A stretch of 64,000 nt of DNA from Aromatoleum evansii (GTDB lineage: Bacteria; Pseudomonadota; Gammaproteobacteria; Burkholderiales; Rhodocyclaceae), in assembly GCF_012910805.1 (NCBI RefSeq), contig NZ_WTVK01000024.1, positions 16,794 to 80,793 of the forward strand. The letters are read 5' to 3'. This document shows positions 7,661-17,439 of the stretch, in pieces. Position 1 is the stretch's first letter; each line of letters begins with the position of its first letter. The notes below the pieces were generated by a model. The model made no database searches. It was not told the DNA's origin and saw only the letters and a list, made by a program, of their open reading frames with translations. Position numbers and translations under genes: made by a program.

Positions 7661-8974
7661 ATGGTTGCCGATACACGAGACATCGGTATCGAAAACGCGG
7701 AGCGCGTCGATACGGCGCGAGCGCGACGCATCCTCGAGCCATTGCTGCACGATGCCAATGCCGCGCTGGCGGTCAGGCTGTGGAACGGCACCACGCTCGA
7801 ATTCGGGGGCGAGCGGCCGCGCTTCACCTTGGCCCTGCACGATGCGCACGTGCTGCGCGAACTGATCCTGACACGCGATCCGCTGTGCCTGGCCGATGCC
7901 TATGTGCGTGGCGCCCTGGACGTCGGAGGCAACCTGGAAGCTGCGTTGGCATTGAAGGACCATTTCGCTACGCTGCGCCTGCCGGCGTTCAAGAAGTTCG
8001 TGCTGCTCGTCAATGCCCTAGCGCTGCGACGGCGCGGGGCCGTGCCCCAGTCAGGCAGGCGCTGGTCGGCGGGCAGCCTCCTGCTCAGGCACTCCCACGA
8101 TCGCGACCGCAAGGCCATCGCCTTTCATTACGACGTCTCGAACGACTTCTACCCGCTGTGGCTCGATGAGCAAATGGTGTATTCCTGCGCCTATTTCGAA
8201 AACACGGGCGACAGCCTCGAGCAGGCCCAACGCAACAAACTCGATCATCTGTGCCGCAAGTTGCGCCTGGCCCCGGGCGAGCGGCTGCTTGATATCGGCT
8301 GCGGCTGGGGCGCGCTGTTATGTTGGGCCGCCAGACACTATGGCGTCGACGCGCACGGCGTGACCCTGAGCCGCAACCAGTACGACTACACCCGACGACG
8401 CGTCGCCGAAGACGGGCTCGCGGGGCGCGTCACCGTGGAGTTGGGGGATTACCGTGACATTGCGGGAGCGGGGCGCTTCGACAAGATCGCCAGCGTCGGC
8501 ATGTTCGAGCACGTCGGGCTGAAGAATCTGCCCATCTATTTCGCGACTGCCCATCGCCTGTTGCGCGACGGCGGCCTGTTCCTCAACCACGGCATCACCC
8601 ACGACCGCGAAGGTTGGCCGGATTCCGCGGGCACGCGCTTCATCAACCGCTACGTATTTCCCGACGGGGAGCTCGATACGGTGGGCAATGTGCAGCGCGC
8701 GATGGAGCGGGCCGGCTTCGAGATCTGGGACGTGGAAGGCCTGCGCCCCCATTACGCGCTGACGCTGCGCCACTGGGGCGAGCGGCTGGAACGCCGCCGG
8801 CTCGAAGCGCTGGAGCACGTCACGCCGGAGGTCTTTCGCACCTGGCGGCTCTACATGGCGGCGTGCTCGCACGAATTCGAGCAGGGCGGAGTGGGCGTCT
8901 ACCAGATCCTGGTGTCCAAGCGGGCGAAGGCGCCGCCCCCTGTGCCGCTCACCAGGCGCGATCTCTACAGCTAG
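7661..8974 (+). CDS. cfa: cyclopropane-fatty-acyl-phospholipid synthase (copy 1)
   Basis: A 437-residue SAM-dependent enzyme that adds a methylene bridge to unsaturated acyl chains of membrane phospholipids. Visible features: FHYDVSNDFYxLWLD, MVYSCAYFE, the SAM-binding loop LLDIGCGWGALLCWAA (from residue ~209), GVTLSRNQ, EHVGLKN and NHGI motifs, all typical of CfaS. A very similar copy (most residues identical after the first 150) is at 58492. Both start MVAD-RDI. Cyclopropanation protects membranes from acid and oxidative stress, consistent with a copper-stress role. Confidence 0.93.
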   Translation: MVADTRDIGIENAERVDTARARRILEPLLHDANAALAVRLWNGTTLEFGGERPRFTLALHDAHVLRELILTRDPLCLADAYVRGALDVGGNLEAALALKDHFATLRLPAFKKFVLLVNALALRRRGAVPQSGRRWSAGSLLLRHSHDRDRKAIAFHYDVSNDFYPLWLDEQMVYSCAYFENTGDSLEQAQRNKLDHLCRKLRLAPGERLLDIGCGWGALLCWAARHYGVDAHGVTLSRNQYDYTRRRVAEDGLAGRVTVELGDYRDIAGAGRFDKIASVGMFEHVGLKNLPIYFATAHRLLRDGGLFLNHGITHDREGWPDSAGTRFINRYVFPDGELDTVGNVQRAMERAGFEIWDVEGLRPHYALTLRHWGERLERRRLEALEHVTPEVFRTWRLYMAACSHEFEQGGVGVYQILVSKRAKAPPPVPLTRRDLYS

Positions 8975-9002
8975 CCGGCGCGGGCGACGACTTGGAGGAG
9001 CC

Positions 9003-9515
9003 ATGCAGAAACCCCTACTAATCAGCCTGCCGTCGGGGCTCGCCCGCACGGATGGATACGCTGGTGGAGCCCATGATCGACGCCCTCAGCGACCACCGCA
9101 GTTGACGCGCCCGCTATGCGCGGTCCTCGTGGCAACCTGCTTTGCCCCCGTTTCGGCCGAGGAGATTTTCCAGCGCGAGACCGTGGATGGCATTGTCGCG
9201 TGGCTGCAGGTCACGCCCTCGCAGCCCCATTCGTCGACGATGACGGAGGAGAGCGACCACCGCGTCGTCGCCTTGCTGAAGGAGCAGGCGACCGGACGTC
9301 CCATCGAGGACGCTTCCGTCGCGGTGGAAGTCGCAAGAAAGGGACGGGTTGCCACGCACTGGCCACTTGCGCCGAGCATCCATGGCGCTGACCCGGCCTA
9401 TGTAGGACAGGTGCCGATGGCGGGACGCGGCACGGCGTATCGGATCAGGCTCCAGTTCCGGCGGTCGGGCGATGCGCAGACGCTCGAGGCGGAGTTTCGC
9501 TATGCCCACCACTGA
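9003..9515 (+). CDS. uncharacterised secreted protein, same family as 44739
   Basis: Up to 170 residues. The ATG at 9003 has GGAGGA upstream, but the hydrophobic signal (PLCAVLVATCFAPVSA) starts only about 35 residues in; a TTG at 9102 overlapping a short frame's TGA would give a normal signal peptide. The mature part (VDGI..., HRVVALLK, GRPIEDASVAVEV, YRIRLQF, AEFRYAHH) aligns in outline with the secreted protein at 44739 (VDGI, HVLVALFD, ITDAQVKATV, YRVTIEA, VFEYRRR). I do not recognise the family; periplasmic location is inferred. Confidence 0.65.
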   Translation: MQKPLLISLPSGLARTDGYAGGAHDRRPQRPPQLTRPLCAVLVATCFAPVSAEEIFQRETVDGIVAWLQVTPSQPHSSTMTEESDHRVVALLKEQATGRPIEDASVAVEVARKGRVATHWPLAPSIHGADPAYVGQVPMAGRGTAYRIRLQFRRSGDAQTLEAEFRYAHH

Positions 9516-9560
9516 ACGGCCGCGCCTGTGCGCCGATCAGTCCTTTTGAGGAGATCGTTC

Positions 9561-9956
9561 ATGAACTGGAACTGGATATCGGAGAATGGGATTTGGATCC
9601 TGTTGGCGATCGGACCACTCTTCCTGCTTCGCCGGGCACACGGCCACGGTGGTTTGGGCGGTCTGTTGGGTGGCCACGGCCACCATGGCGGCCACCGCGA
9701 CCACGGCGAGCGGGAAGCCAGCCGCGCTGACCAGCCTCAGGCCGAGACCGCTATCGATCCAGTGAGCGGCAACACGGTGCGCATTGAGGGCGCGTTGACC
9801 TCCGTGTTGTGGGGACGCATCTATTATTTCAAGTCCCGGGAGAACCGTGCGCTGTTCGAGTCCTCTCCCGATCGGTATGTTGGCACGGTCAGCGGGGAGG
9901 CCTTGGGCAGTGAGCATGCCGCTGGACACAGGCCGCACCGGCGTCACGGCTGCTAA
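9561..9956 (+). CDS. membrane-anchored YHS-domain protein (copy 1)
   Basis: A 131-residue protein: an N-terminal membrane helix (WISENGIWILLAIGPLFLL), a His/Gly-rich linker (GGHGHHGGHRDHG), and a YHS-like domain (AIDPVSGNTV, then IYYFKSRENRALFESSPDRY), ending with a HRPHRRHGC tail. YHS domains bind metals such as copper and are often fused to Cu ATPases. The Cys of canonical YHS (DPVCG) is Ser here. Start chosen at 9561, with TTGAGGAG upstream. The paralogue at 38686 has the same architecture and the same C-terminal HRRxGC end. Confidence 0.8.
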   Translation: MNWNWISENGIWILLAIGPLFLLRRAHGHGGLGGLLGGHGHHGGHRDHGEREASRADQPQAETAIDPVSGNTVRIEGALTSVLWGRIYYFKSRENRALFESSPDRYVGTVSGEALGSEHAAGHRPHRRHGC

Positions 9957-9961
9957 GGCGC

Positions 9962-11200
9962 GTGCCATCAGCGATGAAGCGGCTTTCGCCCCACGCGGAT
10001 ACGGACATCCACCTGCTGCTGATGGCTGCGGTGTTCGCGGTGTTCATGGGCTACGGCGCCCTGCTGCCGGTGCTCGCGCCTTTCATCGAGCATCTCGCGG
10101 ACAAAGGTGGCCGTTACGACGTGTCGTGGCATGCGGGCATGCTGACGGGCGTGTACACGCTGGCGCTGTTCGCGTTCGCTCCCGTCTGCGGACGACTGTC
10201 CGACCGCGCCGGCCAGCGGCCGGTTCTGCTGACGGGGCTGGCGGGCTACGTGGTGACACTGCTCCTGTTCGGGCTGTCTCTGAGCCTGGGGCAGGCCTAT
10301 GCCATGCGTATCGCCAGCGGCGTCTTCGCCGCGGCCGTATTACCGGTGGCCATGGCTTTCGCAGGGGCCAGCCACCCCACTGAGCGGCGCGCACGCCGCT
10401 TCGCCTGGTTGAGCGCGGCCTCAGGCCTGGGACTGCTGGCGGGGCCGGCCTTGAGCGGCATCACGACTCGGGAGGGGGCGGGATCGGGCGACGCCGACCT
10501 ATGGCACGTGGCGCTAGCCTCGCCCTTCGGCGTTGCCGCGATTTTGGGCGCGGTCGTTTGGCTCACGCTGTTCTTTCGCCTGCCGCGCGGGGCGAGGGGC
10601 GAAGTACCGGCCGCGCCGGACGCTGCGCGCGGGCGGCCGACATTGTTTCTCATGGTGCTGCTGCTCATGTTCGGGCTCGGCGCTTTCGAGGTCGCCATCG
10701 TGCTGCGCGCCCAGCGCCTGCTCGGGCTGACGCCCGCCGCCATCAGCGTCATGTTCATGGAATGCAGCGTGGTGATGATCGCGGCCCAGATTGCCGTCTT
10801 CTGGTCTTCGCCCTCACGGCTTTACGGCCCACTCCTGACGGTATCGGGCTTCGTGGCAATGGCGGGCGGCATGGCCTTGCTGCCATACAGCGACAGCTAT
10901 CTGGCTCAGGTGGGCCTGGTCGGGATGATCGCCGCCGCCTCAGGCATTCTCATTCCTCTCCTGAGTTATCGCGTTTCCCAAGACGCCGGCGACAACCAGG
11001 GTGCGGCCTTGGGCAAAAGCGTGGCGGCGGGAAATCTGGGACAGGCGGCGGGCTCGTTTGCCGCCGGCGTGCTGTTCGACGTGCGTCCCGAGGCGCCGTT
11101 CTGGCTGGGTGCGGGGCTGCTGCTTGCGGCCGCGCTTGCCGCCGCACGGTTGGCTGCGAGCGGTGTGCCTCTGCAACCGAACGAGGAGGGGAGGGGGTGA
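9962..11200 (+). CDS. MFS transporter
   Basis: About 412 residues with 12 predicted transmembrane helices. The MFS motif A between helices 2 and 3 reads GRLSDRAGQRPVLLTG. No substrate-specific motif was recognised. GTG at 9962 (AAGG five bases upstream) and ATG at 9974 are both possible starts. It sits between the YHS protein and the DUF5676/FtsH pair in a tightly spaced plus-strand run. Export of a small molecule or metal chelate is possible but only a guess. Confidence 0.85.
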   Translation: MPSAMKRLSPHADTDIHLLLMAAVFAVFMGYGALLPVLAPFIEHLADKGGRYDVSWHAGMLTGVYTLALFAFAPVCGRLSDRAGQRPVLLTGLAGYVVTLLLFGLSLSLGQAYAMRIASGVFAAAVLPVAMAFAGASHPTERRARRFAWLSAASGLGLLAGPALSGITTREGAGSGDADLWHVALASPFGVAAILGAVVWLTLFFRLPRGARGEVPAAPDAARGRPTLFLMVLLLMFGLGAFEVAIVLRAQRLLGLTPAAISVMFMECSVVMIAAQIAVFWSSPSRLYGPLLTVSGFVAMAGGMALLPYSDSYLAQVGLVGMIAAASGILIPLLSYRVSQDAGDNQGAALGKSVAAGNLGQAAGSFAAGVLFDVRPEAPFWLGAGLLLAAALAAARLAASGVPLQPNEEGRG

Positions 11201-11275
11201 AGGAGCACAGTGCAGTGCGCTATGGATCCCCTGCCCGCGGCGGCAGGGAGTCCGGCAACCGTTAGAGGTGGCGTT

Positions 11276-11533
11276 ATGCTGAGCCTGAAAGTCGTTGCTG
11301 TCGCCTTGGGTATTTGGACCGCGTTCACTTTCGTTCTGTGCGTGGCGTACGGGCTGGCGATGCCCGTGAGCATTCACATGCGTGCGTTCTTGGAGCAGAT
11401 GCTGCCCGGCTTAAAATGGCTGAGCTGGCCGGCGTTCGTACTGGGACTCGGAGAGAGTTTCGCGTACGGCGTCTATGCCGGCCTCGCCTATGTGCCGATC
11501 CACAACTTCCTGCAGCAGCGGTGGGGCGCATGA
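11276..11533 (+). CDS. DUF5676-like small membrane protein
   Basis: An 85-residue protein with two membrane helices: one near the N-terminus (VVAVALGIWTAFTFVLCVAY) and one in the C-terminal half (PAFVLGLGESFAYGVYAGLA). It resembles DUF5676 proteins, which are frequent in metal-resistance and envelope-stress clusters. The ATG at 11276 has GAGG upstream and is preferred to an earlier in-frame ATG. Its TGA overlaps the FtsH start (ATGA), implying coupled translation and perhaps physical association with FtsH. Confidence 0.7.
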   Translation: MLSLKVVAVALGIWTAFTFVLCVAYGLAMPVSIHMRAFLEQMLPGLKWLSWPAFVLGLGESFAYGVYAGLAYVPIHNFLQQRWGA

Positions 11534-13461
11534 TGGAAAAGCGCCAGGTCTTTTCCCTGTGGTACTTCCTGGGTGCCTTCGCCGTGCTGTTGTTGATCCA
11601 GAGTGTGCTGTTCCCCACGCATACGGAGACGCTGGCCTACAGCGACTTCAAGATGCTGCTCAAGGCGGGGAAGGTCGCCGATCTCGCAGTGGCTGCGGAC
11701 AAGATCACCGGCACGCTCAAGACGGAAGGGCTCGAAGACACGCTGCCGCCGGAAAAGATCGGCGAACGCCAGCGCCTTGGCGGCGGACAGCACCGTTTCG
11801 TCACGCTGCGGGTAGACGATCCCAGCCTGGTGAAGGACCTAGAGTCGGCGGGTGTGCGCTTTGCGGGCTACGTCGAGAGCAAGCTGCTGGCCACCGTCCT
11901 GTCGTGGGTCGTGCCGGTGCTGATCTTCGTCGGCCTGTGGGGCTTCCTGATGAAGCGCATGGGGCCGGGCGGAGGGCTGATGGAGATCGGCAAGAGCAAG
12001 GCCAAGGTCTACATGGAAAAGGAGACCGGAGTCACGTTCGACGATGTGGCGGGCATCGACGAGGCGAAGGAAGAGCTGCGCGAGATTGTCGAATTTCTGC
12101 GCACGCCGCAGCGTTACCGCCGCCTGGGCGGGAAGATCCCCAAGGGCGTGCTGATCGTAGGGGCGCCCGGCACCGGCAAGACGTTGCTGGCCAAGGCGGT
12201 GGCCGGCGAGGCAGGGGTGCCTTTCTTCTCGATGAGCGGCTCGGATTTCGTCGAGATGTTCGTCGGCGTGGGGGCGGCGCGGGTGCGCGATCTATTCAAG
12301 CAGGCGGAGGAAAGGGCACCTTGCATCATCTTCATCGACGAGTTGGACGCCCTGGGCAAGGCGCGTGGCATCGGCATCATGGGTGGCCACGACGAGCGCG
12401 AGCAGACGCTGAACCAGCTCCTGGTGGAGATGGACGGTTTCGACACCAACAAGGGCGTGATTATCATGGCCGCCACCAACCGCCCCGAGATCCTCGACCC
12501 GGCGTTGCTGCGCCCGGGCCGTTTCGATCGTCACGTCGCCCTGGACCGCCCCGACCTGCGCGGCCGCGAGAAGATCCTGCGGGTGCACGCCAAGCATGTC
12601 ACCTTGGCTGGCGACATCGATCTCGCCGTGGTGGCCGCGAAGACGCCGGGGTTCGCAGGCGCCGACTTGGCCAATCTCGTGAACGAGGCGGCGCTGCTTG
12701 CCGCCCGCAAGGGCAAGGATGCGGTCGAGATGGTCGATTTCGATGAGGCCCTGGACCGCATTGTGGCGGGTATCGAGAAGAAGAACCGGCTGATCAATCC
12801 CAAGGAGAAGGAAACGGTGGCCTATCACGAGGCGGGTCACGCGTTGGTGGCCGAGGACCGGCCCCGCACGGATCGGGTGACCAAGATATCCATCATCCCC
12901 CGCGGCGTGGCCGCCCTGGGCTACACGCAACAGACGCCGGGTGAGGACCGCTATCTGGCGACGAGAGCTGAACTGCTCGAGCGCATCGACGTGTTGCTGG
13001 GCGGCCGGGTGGCGGAGGAAATCGTCTTTGGCGATGTATCCACCGGCGCGCGAAATGACCTGCAGCGGGCGACCGATCTTGCGCGCCAGATGGTCACCCA
13101 GTATGGCATGAGCGACCGACTGGGGCTGGCGACGCTGGACGAGGCGCGCGCCGCTCTGTTCCTCGACGGACCGGTGATGCCAGGGCGCAAGGAGTACAGC
13201 GAACACACGGCCGAAGCCATCGACCAGGAGGTGAGACAGCTCCTCGCCGATGCCCATGCCCGGGTGAGCGATACGTTGAGTGGGCGGCGCGCGCAGTTGG
13301 ACGCCTTGGCGCACCTGCTTCTGGAAAACGAAATCGTGGACCGGGCGGAGCTGGACCAGCTGCTGGCCGCAGGCGACGACGGACCGCGATCGGCGCGACA
13401 GGAGCCCGCCGAAGCAGCGGTGCTAAACCCGATATCGAACCGATCGGAGAATCCAGAATGA
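11530..13461 (+). CDS. ftsH: FtsH-family membrane AAA+ zinc metalloprotease
   Basis: A 643-residue protein: two N-terminal membrane helices (~9-27 and ~124-143) flanking a periplasmic domain, an AAA+ domain with Walker A GAPGTGKT (~211), Walker [10 protein letters not shown], the pore motif [12 protein letters not shown] and arginine fingers, then a zinc protease domain with HEAGH (~433). It degrades damaged or misassembled membrane proteins. The copy is embedded in a resistance island, and the periplasmic part and C-terminus are divergent, so it is likely an accessory FtsH rather than the housekeeping one. ATGA overlaps join it to DUF5676 upstream and DUF3141 downstream. Confidence 0.93.
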   Translation: MMEKRQVFSLWYFLGAFAVLLLIQSVLFPTHTETLAYSDFKMLLKAGKVADLAVAADKITGTLKTEGLEDTLPPEKIGERQRLGGGQHRFVTLRVDDPSLVKDLESAGVRFAGYVESKLLATVLSWVVPVLIFVGLWGFLMKRMGPGGGLMEIGKSKAKVYMEKETGVTFDDVAGIDEAKEELREIVEFLRTPQRYRRLGGKIPKGVLIVGAPGTGKTLLAKAVAGEAGVPFFSMSGSDFVEMFVGVGAARVRDLFKQAEERAPCIIFIDELDALGKARGIGIMGGHDEREQTLNQLLVEMDGFDTNKGVIIMAATNRPEILDPALLRPGRFDRHVALDRPDLRGREKILRVHAKHVTLAGDIDLAVVAAKTPGFAGADLANLVNEAALLAARKGKDAVEMVDFDEALDRIVAGIEKKNRLINPKEKETVAYHEAGHALVAEDRPRTDRVTKISIIPRGVAALGYTQQTPGEDRYLATRAELLERIDVLLGGRVAEEIVFGDVSTGARNDLQRATDLARQMVTQYGMSDRLGLATLDEARAALFLDGPVMPGRKEYSEHTAEAIDQEVRQLLADAHARVSDTLSGRRAQLDALAHLLLENEIVDRAELDQLLAAGDDGPRSARQEPAEAAVLNPISNRSENPE

Positions 13462-15221
13462 ATAAGGCATCGACTAAGACCCCTAAGGCACCGGAGATAT
13501 GGCCGGATACCTCGACTGCCGGCACGTTGCCGGTTCCGCCATCGTCCGTGCCTGGACAGGCGACCGCCCTTGCCGAGGCCGCGTCCCTATGGATGGCGCC
13601 GTGGCGATATCAGATCGACTGCTGGCAGCGCACGGTGCTGTTTCTCGACGCCCTGCGGCAACGCGCCGACAACATGCTGCAGCACGAGCAGGCGGGCCTG
13701 CCGCCACTCCTCGACTTCGACTACGAAACCCTCCTCGACGCACGCCGCTTCGAACGCCCGTCGAACTACGCCCTGCTGCGGATCACCGACACGGGGGGCG
13801 ATCGCCACGAACACTGCTTGGACGACACCAAGCGCCCGTTGATCGTTGTCGATCCGCGCGCCGGCCACGGTCCGGGTATCGGCGGCTTCAAACGCGACTC
13901 CGAGGTGGGGATGGCCTTGCACGAGGGGCACGCGGTCTATTTCGTGATGTTCTATCCTGAGCCGTGTCCGGGGCAGACCCTGGCTGACGTGCTGCATGCC
14001 CTGCGCCGCTTCGTGGAGGAGGTGAGCCGACGCCACGGTGGCCGCGCGCCGGTGCTGTACGGCAACTGCCAGGCTGGTTGGGCCGTCACCCTGCTGTCGG
14101 CGGGATGCGTCGGGCTCGCCGGGCCGGCGGTGCTCAACGGCTCGCCCCTGTCCTACTGGGCCGGTGCCGCCGACGTGAACCCGATGCGCCTGGCCGGCGG
14201 CTTCGTCGGCGGCGTGTGGCCCGTGCACTTCCTCGCCGATCTGGGCAACGGCAGCTTCGACGGTGCCTGGCTGGTGCAGAATTTCGAAGCCCTCAATCCC
14301 GCCCACTCGCTGTGGGACAAACTCAACCATGTCTTCGCCAACATCGATGACGAACGGGAGCGGTTTCTCGATTTCGAGCGCTGGTGGTCGGGCTTCTACT
14401 TCCTGGGCCGCGAGGAAATCGTCGCCATCGTCGAGAACCTGTTCGTCGGCAACAAGCTCGAGCGTGGCGAGATGCGGATCTGCCATGGCTGCGTTATCGA
14501 CCTCAGGCACATTCGCAATCCGCTGCTGATCTTCGCCTCCAGCGCCGACAACATCACCCCACCACATCAGGCGCTGAACTGGATTCCGACGATCTATCCG
14601 ACGACCGCAGACCTCAAAGGCGCAGGCCAGCGGATCGTCTATCTGCTCAATCCCCATGTCGGCCACCTCGGCATCTTCGTTTCGGCGAGCGTCGCCCGCC
14701 TGGAACATAGGGCGATCCTGGAATCGGTGAACGAGTTGGAGGGACTGGCGCCGGGCCTCTACGAGATGCGGATCGTCAACCCGACCGGCGATCCGGACTG
14801 CCGCAAGCCGCAGTACGCGGTCGTGTTCGCGGAGCGCCGCGTGGAAGACATCCGCTTCGATTATCCGCGCAAGGCGTTCGAGACCGTGCGGCTGATTTCC
14901 GAGCTCAATGAGTCGCACTACCGCGGCTTCGTCAGTCCGTGGGTACAGGCGGTCGCCACGCCGTGGACGGCGACGGCGCTGAAGTGGCTGCATCCGATGC
15001 GCACGAGCCGCTACCTGTTCTCGGAGAAGTTCTGCCCTTGGATGAAGGCGATGGAAACGCTGGCTCCCTGGGTGCGCGAGCACCGCTGGCCGGTGGACGC
15101 CGACAATCCGTGGCTGGTGGGCGAGCAGGCGGCGAGCCGAATGATCTCCAATGGGTTGGACGCGTATCGCAGGTGGCGGGATGAGACGCAGGAGGCGATG
15201 TTCGCAGCGCTGTTCGGCTGA
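13458..15221 (+). CDS. DUF3141 protein (PHA synthase-like alpha/beta hydrolase)
   Basis: A 587-residue cytosolic protein. It has an alpha/beta-hydrolase core with DPRAGHGPGIGGFK near residue 135 and a lipase-like box YGNCQAGWA (~198-206), where Cys occupies the nucleophile position as in polyhydroxyalkanoate synthases, and a later PHVGHLG that could supply the catalytic His. DUF3141 proteins are annotated as PHB-synthase-like, but their reaction is not established. Its ATG overlaps the FtsH stop, so it is coupled to the protease. Confidence 0.85.
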   Translation: MNKASTKTPKAPEIWPDTSTAGTLPVPPSSVPGQATALAEAASLWMAPWRYQIDCWQRTVLFLDALRQRADNMLQHEQAGLPPLLDFDYETLLDARRFERPSNYALLRITDTGGDRHEHCLDDTKRPLIVVDPRAGHGPGIGGFKRDSEVGMALHEGHAVYFVMFYPEPCPGQTLADVLHALRRFVEEVSRRHGGRAPVLYGNCQAGWAVTLLSAGCVGLAGPAVLNGSPLSYWAGAADVNPMRLAGGFVGGVWPVHFLADLGNGSFDGAWLVQNFEALNPAHSLWDKLNHVFANIDDERERFLDFERWWSGFYFLGREEIVAIVENLFVGNKLERGEMRICHGCVIDLRHIRNPLLIFASSADNITPPHQALNWIPTIYPTTADLKGAGQRIVYLLNPHVGHLGIFVSASVARLEHRAILESVNELEGLAPGLYEMRIVNPTGDPDCRKPQYAVVFAERRVEDIRFDYPRKAFETVRLISELNESHYRGFVSPWVQAVATPWTATALKWLHPMRTSRYLFSEKFCPWMKAMETLAPWVREHRWPVDADNPWLVGEQAASRMISNGLDAYRRWRDETQEAMFAALFG

Positions 15222-15307
15222 AAATCACACGACCGCAGCACCGCGGTTCGGCACCGCGGCGCGGCCATTGCCGGCAGCGCCGACAACGGTTTGTTTGGGA
15301 GAGTACC

Positions 15308-15796
15308 GTGAAAGATAAGGAACCGGTCAAGGATGTGGTGTGTGGCATGTTGGTGGATTCCGCCGGCTTCGCCACCGAGTATCAGGGCAGCCATTTCGCA
15401 TTCTGCTCGCCGCAATGCCGCGAGCGTTTTCTCGCCAACCCCCATCTGTATGTCGGCTTGCCCGGCCGTCCGGCACCGAAACAACGCGGAGAAACGGTGC
15501 TCAAGCGTCGGCGCTTCGCGCTCGACGCGGCCCTTGACGCGGACCAGGCCGACACCGTGAGCGCGCAAGTGGGCGCGCTGATGGGAATCAAGACAGTGGA
15601 GGTGTGCGGTGACGAGGTGGTCGTGACCTATGATCTGTTGCAGACGACCGCTGTGCAGGTCGAGGCGGCCTTCGAGGAGGCCGGCGCACGGCTGGGCGGA
15701 GGGTGGGCCGAGCGATTGCGTCGCGGCTTTGTGCACTACACGGAAGAGTGCGAGATTGGGCACCTGCAGGTCGACCGCCCGTCCGGCTGTCATTGA
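15308..15796 (+). CDS. YHS domain plus HMA-like domain protein
   Basis: A 162-residue soluble protein starting at GTG (GGGAGAG upstream). The N-terminal YHS/TRASH domain has DVVCGM, SHFAFCSPQCRERFLANP (three Cys), followed after a linker by a beta-alpha-beta HMA-like fold (LDADQADTVSAQVGALMGIK, VEVCGDEVVVTYD) that lacks the usual CXXC. The C-terminus has CEIGHLQ and a final CH. This resembles the detached N-terminal part of a Cu P-type ATPase. Probable copper carrier or sensor; inference from domains. Confidence 0.75.
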   Translation: MKDKEPVKDVVCGMLVDSAGFATEYQGSHFAFCSPQCRERFLANPHLYVGLPGRPAPKQRGETVLKRRRFALDAALDADQADTVSAQVGALMGIKTVEVCGDEVVVTYDLLQTTAVQVEAAFEEAGARLGGGWAERLRRGFVHYTEECEIGHLQVDRPSGCH

Positions 15797-15969
15797 CTGG
15801 GAGGCGGCCATGCATCCCGCGTCATCTGCAAGTCATGTTTTGTCATCCATGCACAAGCATGGTCGAGCGTGGATGGGGATAGTAGCGAGCACGTCGTCGG
15901 AACTGCTTTGACGCCTGTACGCGATGCACTGGCGGTCCCTTCAGGGAGCTTTCCGCCCAAGCGAAAGGT

Positions 15970-16659
15970 TTGTCACAAGCGAGCGAATCAGGAAGCGTGC
16001 TCGACGGCGACAAGAGCGCGCCCTCGCGCGAGCTGGCGAGCCGGTTCGCAGCGCCCTTTTACCTTATGCACGGCACGGTCGAAAAACCGGGAACGGGCAT
16101 CCGGATGCTCGACCGTGGCGAGGTGATAGTCACGATGGACATTCCGCCCGGCTTCGAGAAGTCGCTGCTGCGCGGTGAGCCGGCCGCCGTGCGTCAGCAG
16201 GTCGATACCACCAATTCGTCGCTCAGCCTGCTCGCCGCGGCCTACGCGGAACAAATCACGAGCCGGTTTGGAACCGATCTGGCGCTCGCCCGCCTGGGCC
16301 CGGGCCCCGGCAGCCTCGACGCACAGCCGGTCATCCGAGACGAGCAGCGCGCGTGGTTCAACCCCAATCAGGACAACGCCTGGTTCTTCTCGATCTCCGA
16401 ACTGCTGATGATGACCGCGCTGCTGACGATCATGCTGCCAAGCGGGCTTCATGTGATCGTGCTGTTCGATCCGCTCGCCCACTACATCGACGCGACCTAC
16501 AGCATCCCGCTGCGCGGCGCCGGGCTCGATCTGGTGTGGGATTCCGTGCTGGCGTTGGCCCTGCTGGGTGGAACCGAATTCGGCGTCGGCGTCTGGCGCT
16601 TTCGGCGGCAATTCGAGTGGGCAAGCGCATCGGCGGGGTGCGGAAACGAACCGGGATGA
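15970..16659 (+). pseudogene. internally deleted ABC-2 permease remnant
   Basis: The 229-residue frame joins two separated parts of an ABC-2 permease. Residues ~45-150 match the extracytoplasmic domain of the permeases at 39714 and 40847 (GEVIVTMDIPPGFEKSL like DLALIIPAGLAQDI, then RAWFNPNQDNAWFF). It then jumps into a C-terminal end (FDPLAHYIDATYS, VWRFRRQFE). The N-terminal helix and four to five central helices are missing. It may be translated but cannot form a normal permease. No CopR-type promoter was found upstream. Confidence 0.7.
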
Positions 16660-16696
16660 CCGACGCAGCGAAAAATTTTGATGTTATAAGCTGCGC

Positions 16697-17302
16697 TCAG
16701 ACGTCTGAATCGTCTTTGCCGATCAGCAACTGCGTATCGGACAGGTACTTGTGTTTCGGGATGACCAAGTTCGATGGAGCCGGCACGTGCTTGTAGACGC
16801 GGCCCGCCAGATCGAACTTGGAGCCGTGGCAGGGGCAATAGTACCCGCCGGACCAGGTCTTGCCCAAGTCTCGTGGCGCCACTTCCGGACGGAAGGTTGG
16901 GACGCAGCCCAGATGGGTGCAAAGGCCGACGGCGACGAAAATTTCCGGCTTGATGGAACGCGCCGCATTCTGACAATAGGGCGGCTGCTGCTGTTTCACC
17001 GAGGCGGGGTCGAGCAGCTGATCGTCGATGTCGTCGAGCCGTTCGATCATTTCCGGCGTGCGCCGCAGAATCCACACCGGCTGGCCGCGCCATTCGACGG
17101 TGGTCATCTCGCCGTCGCGCAGCTTGGCAATGTCCGCTTCCACGGGAGCGCCGAGTGCCCTGGCCCGCTCGCTCGGAGTCAGGCTGGCAATGAATGGGAG
17201 TGCAGTCGCTGCCACTGCGGCACCTCCCGCTACTGAGGTCGCGACAAGCAAACGGCGGCGCAGGGGATCGGGGTGGCCGTCGGCGTCGTGCTCTGATCCC
17301 AT
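16697..17302 (-). CDS. petA: orphan Rieske [2Fe-2S] subunit of ubiquinol-cytochrome c reductase
   Basis: A 201-residue protein: twin-arginine-like N-terminus (DPLRRRLLVATSV) with a membrane anchor, then the Rieske domain with both cluster-binding motifs, CTHLGC and CPCHGSKFD. These bind the 2Fe-2S cluster of the cytochrome bc1 complex. No cytochrome b or c1 gene is adjacent. ATG at 17302 has GGGAG upstream. The CopR-type promoter at 17440-17493 predicts copper induction. A spare Rieske protein could replace subunits whose cluster is destroyed by copper, or serve with the divergent cytochrome-barrel gene. Confidence 0.92.
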   Translation of the reverse strand: MGSEHDADGHPDPLRRRLLVATSVAGGAAVAATALPFIASLTPSERARALGAPVEADIAKLRDGEMTTVEWRGQPVWILRRTPEMIERLDDIDDQLLDPASVKQQQPPYCQNAARSIKPEIFVAVGLCTHLGCVPTFRPEVAPRDLGKTWSGGYYCPCHGSKFDLAGRVYKHVPAPSNLVIPKHKYLSDTQLLIGKDDSDV

Positions 17303-17439
17303 CGTCACATCTCCCATCCGCCACGCGCCCGACCAGACCACGATCGGTCGGATCGCGAAATACCTAAGTCCTGCACCGAGCCATCGTTCTCTCTCGTATG
17401 GGAAGGCTCGCCGTGAGCGGACCTCTTCAATGTCTTCAA

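Noticed and set aside
6443..7963. 506-residue leftward open frame opposite the DegS-like and cfa genes
   Set aside because: It is the shadow of GC-rich coding DNA: no ribosome site, Arg/Ala-rich composition, no family, and the plus-strand genes are certain.
13587..15083. 498-residue leftward frame opposite DUF3141
   Set aside because: Antisense shadow of a well-supported gene; composition and lack of start signals argue against it.
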